DNA of 64,000 nt, taken from DASQUK01 sp963813485 (GTDB taxonomy: Bacteria > Actinomycetota > Acidimicrobiia > Acidimicrobiales > VFJN01). The position numbers and the translations under genes are program-made. The DNA is taken from the NCBI GenBank assembly GCA_963813485.1, contig CAWEZE010000018.1, positions 1-64,000 on the forward strand, read 5' to 3'. The number at the start of each line of letters is the position of its first letter. The first letter of the stretch is position 1. The notes below the pieces were generated by a model. That model was not told where the DNA came from. It worked only from the letters and a program-made list of their open reading frames with translations, and searched no databases. Positions 61,554 through 64,000 of this stretch are shown piece by piece.

Positions 61554-62459
61554 GTGAAGATCGCCATCCTGTCGCGCAACCCCAACCTCCACTCGACGGC
61601 CCGGCTGCGGGCCGCCGCCGAGGCGCGCGACCACACCGTGCGGGTCATCGACTACCTGCGCTGCTACATGAACATCACGGCCCATCGCCCCACCGTGATC
61701 GTGCAGGGCACCGAGCTGACCGACGTTGACGCCGTGATCCCCCGCATCGGGGCGTCGCACACCTTCTACGGCACCGCGGTGGTGCGCCAGTTCGAGATGA
61801 TGGGCGTCTTCACCGCCAACGAGTCGCAGGCCATCAGCCGGGCGCGCGACAAGCTGCGGGCGCTCCAGCTCCTGGCGCGCAACGGGCTCGGGCTCCCGGT
61901 CACCGGCTTCGCCCACTCCACCAAGGACATCGACGGCCTGCTCGAGACCGTCGGAGGGCCGCCCATCGTGGTCAAGCTCACCGAGGGCACGCAGGGGATG
62001 GGCGTCGTGCTCGCCGAGACCCGGAAGGCGGCCGAGTCGGTCATCGCCGCCTTCCGCCAGCTCGATGCCAACATCCTCGTGCAGGAGTACATCAAGGAGG
62101 CCGGCGGCACCGACATCCGGGCCTTCGTGGTGGGCACCCGGGTCGTGGCCTCCATGCAGCGGCAGAGCGCCCCCGGCGAGTTCCGCTCCAACCTGCATCG
62201 AGGCGGCACCGCGGAGCGGATCCGCCTGACGCCTGAAGAGCGGTCCATGGCCGTGCGAGCCGCCCGCACCATGGGACTCAACGTGTGCGGCGTCGACCTC
62301 GTCCGATCGCGGCACGGCCCGCTCGTGCTCGAGGTGAACAGCTCACCAGGACTGGAGGGCATCGAGGCCGCCACCGGCGCCGACGTCGCGACGCGGATCG
62401 TCGAATGGATCGAGAAGAGCCACGCCGCCCGGCCCCGGAGGTCCCGACGCAAGGCGTGA
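61554..62459 (+). CDS. rimK: RimK-family ATP-grasp ligase
   Basis: A 301-aa ATP-dependent carboxylate-amine ligase that in other bacteria adds glutamate residues to ribosomal protein S6. MKIAILSRNPNLHSTARLR is typical of RimK. The ATP-grasp core has VVKLTEGTQGMGVVLAET, ILVQEYIKEAGGTDIRAFVV and NVCGVDLVRSRHGPLVLEVN, with SSPGLEGIE at the end. It starts at GTG 61554 and ends with a basic tail (RPRRSRRKA). It is intact, while both flanking cluster members are damaged. Confidence 0.93.
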   Translation: MKIAILSRNPNLHSTARLRAAAEARDHTVRVIDYLRCYMNITAHRPTVIVQGTELTDVDAVIPRIGASHTFYGTAVVRQFEMMGVFTANESQAISRARDKLRALQLLARNGLGLPVTGFAHSTKDIDGLLETVGGPPIVVKLTEGTQGMGVVLAETRKAAESVIAAFRQLDANILVQEYIKEAGGTDIRAFVVGTRVVASMQRQSAPGEFRSNLHRGGTAERIRLTPEERSMAVRAARTMGLNVCGVDLVRSRHGPLVLEVNSSPGLEGIEAATGADVATRIVEWIEKSHAARPRRSRRKA

Positions 62460-62469
62460 GGCCCTGTTC

Positions 62470-63080
62470 ATGATCAACGTCGCGGCGGCGTGCGACATGG
62501 GAATCGACCTGCGCACCGGCAGCGACCCGGTTCAACCTGCCGCAGATCCGCGGCGACCTCGAAGACCCCACGACCCTGCGCCTGGCGCGGGCATTCGGTG
62601 CGCCGGTGAGCGTGCATTCGCCGCTGCGGGACGGGTCGCTGCGGGAGGCGTGCCGGCGACGCGGCATCCCGGTGGTGGTGTACGAGGGCGGCGAGGCCGA
62701 CCGGTTCAACGAGACCGCGATCAGCGCTGGGGTCGACGGGGTGCTGCGGGTGCTGACCGATCTCGAGATGCGTGTCGGCGACCCCTCACCGCCCACTGCC
62801 GCGACGACGGTCGTGCGGCACACGCACTGGGTGCGGGCTCGGCGCACGGGGATCCTGCGCTCGCCCGTGCGCAGGCCAACGGGTTGCCCGGGGCGATGTG
62901 CTCGGGATCATCGCCGATGCCGTCGGCGACTCACGGGCCACCATGAAGGCCCCGTTCGATGCGGTCGTGATCGGCCACACGCAGCATCCGCTGGTCAACC
63001 GCGGCGACGCCCTCTGGCACCTCGCCGACCTGGATCCCGCCGCCAAGGGAACCGCGGCCCGAACGCCCCGCGGGCGCTGA
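62470..63080 (+). pseudogene. Succinylglutamate desuccinylase/aspartoacylase-like gene, truncated and frameshifted
   Basis: Remnant of an M14-like metallo-amidohydrolase of the kind that often accompanies RimK. The N-terminal third with the HGDE-type zinc site is absent. What remains begins CDMGIDLRTGSD, where intact relatives have DLHTG. It then shifts frame near 62530 to RFNLPQIRGDLEDPTTLRLA and VYEGGEADRFNETAI, and again near 62870 to AGQRVARGDVLGIIADAVGD, ending at 63080. The deletion, the His-to-Arg change and two frame breaks together argue for real decay, not only sequencing error. Confidence 0.8.
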
Positions 63081-63156
63081 TCGGGCGCCTCCCACCGGCG
63101 GATGGGGGGCAACGGCGATTCCCAGGACCAGCGTCCAGCCATTAGCGTGCCCGGCG

Positions 63157-64000
63157 ATGTCGAGCCGGTATCGCCTGGTCGCGCTCGTCGGACTGGTGCT
63201 CCTGGGGGCAGCCATCGCCGGGATCTTCGTCCTCATGGGCGACGACGAGGGCCCGCCCGCGGCCGACGACGCCCAGGCCTATCTGGCCGCCTGGGAGGAG
63301 GGCGACTACGCCGGGATGCGGGAACGCGTGCTCGACGCACCCACCTCGTTCGACACGATCCACCAGCAGATCGTCGACAACCTCGGGGCCACGTCGTCCA
63401 GCTACGAGCTCGGCGAGGTCGACACCAGCGGCGACAGCGCCATTGCCCGCTTCACGGCCCGCCTGCGGCTCGACGGGCTGGGCGAGTGGTCGTACGACGG
63501 GGCACTGTCGATGTCGCTCGGCGACGGGGATCGTTGGCTGGTCGATTGGACCCCGGCCGCAATCCACCCCCGGCTCGGGCGTGATCAGACGTTGACCCGG
63601 ACGCGGGAGGTGCCGCCCCGGGCGCCGATCGTCGACAAGGACGGCGAGCCGCTGGCGTCCACGGGGCCGGGCCGGATCGTCGGCCTCGAACCTCGGGCCA
63701 TCCAGGATCTCAACCAGTTGAAGGTGGCGCTCCAGCAGCAACTGGGCGTGGACCCAGCGGCGGTGGACCGGGCGCTGGGGGCGCCCGGTGTCCAGCCAAA
63801 CCACTTCGTGCCGATCATCGCCGTCAGCCAGGCCCAGTACACGCAGGCTGCGCCCGTGATCTACCCCCTTCCGGGCACCCGGTTCCGGGACACCACGGTG
63901 CGGACGACGCCGTCCCCCGGGTTCGCCGAGCACGTGTTGGGGCGCACCGGGGAGATCACCGAAGAGCGGCTCGAGGAGCTGGGGCAGCCATACCGGGTGG
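63157..64000 (+). CDS. Penicillin-binding protein with NTF2-like domain, cut by the window end
   Basis: The first 281 residues are visible. An N-terminal membrane anchor (LVALVGLVLLGAAIAGIFVL) is followed by an NTF2-like (MecA_N-type) domain at about 35-148 (YLAAWEEGDYAGMRERV, then ARFTARLRLDG and RWLVDWTPAAIHP). The start of a PBP dimerisation domain comes next (REVPPRAPIVDKDGEPLAST, later GFAEHVLGRTGEI). The transpeptidase domain should lie beyond the window. The ATG at 63157 fits the anchor. The layout resembles PBP2a-like and mycobacterial PbpB/PBP-lipo-type proteins; susceptibility cannot be inferred. Confidence 0.87.
   Translation, partial: MSSRYRLVALVGLVLLGAAIAGIFVLMGDDEGPPAADDAQAYLAAWEEGDYAGMRERVLDAPTSFDTIHQQIVDNLGATSSSYELGEVDTSGDSAIARFTARLRLDGLGEWSYDGALSMSLGDGDRWLVDWTPAAIHPRLGRDQTLTRTREVPPRAPIVDKDGEPLASTGPGRIVGLEPRAIQDLNQLKVALQQQLGVDPAAVDRALGAPGVQPNHFVPIIAVSQAQYTQAAPVIYPLPGTRFRDTTVRTTPSPGFAEHVLGRTGEITEERLEELGQPYRV

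Overview
The window is visibly GC-rich and gene-dense, with many GTG starts and many 4-base ATGA/GTGA overlaps. It carries a conserved actinobacterial locus (tRNA-Leu, fhaA, fhaB, pstP, rodA, pbpA, pknB). Together with a Mycobacterium-like bifunctional Dcd, a NamH-like protein and a MurA with Asp in place of the loop Cys, this points to a high-GC Actinomycetota chromosome. A deep branch such as Acidimicrobiia is a guess; no rRNA or species marker is present.

Layout. 73-1020 is pheA. 1181-11564 is one minus-strand amino-sugar operon: ROK repressor, solute-binding lipoprotein, two permeases, cytoplasmic NagZ-type glycosidase, MsmX-type ATPase, ROK kinase, nagA, nagB. It can import a GlcNAc oligosaccharide and take it to fructose-6-phosphate; a dyad over the repressor start codon looks like its operator. 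11695-13754 is larB-larC (nickel-pincer cofactor). 13707-20691 holds an MFS exporter, a HAD hydrolase, an MBL-fold enzyme, an ASCH-domain protein, a nitronate monooxygenase-like protein and a PH-domain membrane protein. 20978-30040 is a complete Kdp potassium locus with an extra small membrane protein before kdpF and a DUF4118/GAF protein between kdpC and kdpD. 30248-43032 is mixed: M1 peptidase, Baeyer-Villiger monooxygenase, YCII protein with ECF sigma factor, ketopantoate-reductase-like gene, small membrane proteins, AraC regulator opposite a PPOX/DUF1772 pair, and an arylsulfotransferase-like lipoprotein.

43353-51068 is the cell-shape and Ser/Thr phospho-signalling locus, followed by phosphoglycerate mutase, a cyclic-nucleotide-binding protein, a membrane Fe-S oxidoreductase and dcd. 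55848 onward has tRNA-Gly, a damaged sugar-dehydrogenase lipoprotein, a namH-like gene, murA, and a zinc-protease/RimK/desuccinylase cluster. The window ends inside a penicillin-binding protein gene.

The most striking overall pattern is a set of apparent single-base frameshifts in otherwise well-conserved genes: larC, kdpD, the M1 peptidase, the ECF sigma factor, the PanE-like gene, the sugar dehydrogenase (two), namH, the zinc protease and the desuccinylase (two). Nearly all look like one extra base. This favours sequence or assembly error over gene decay for most of them, but the desuccinylase also lacks its N-terminus and is probably a true pseudogene. I saw no CRISPR array, insertion sequence, prophage or biosynthetic gene cluster, and no system I would call wholly new.
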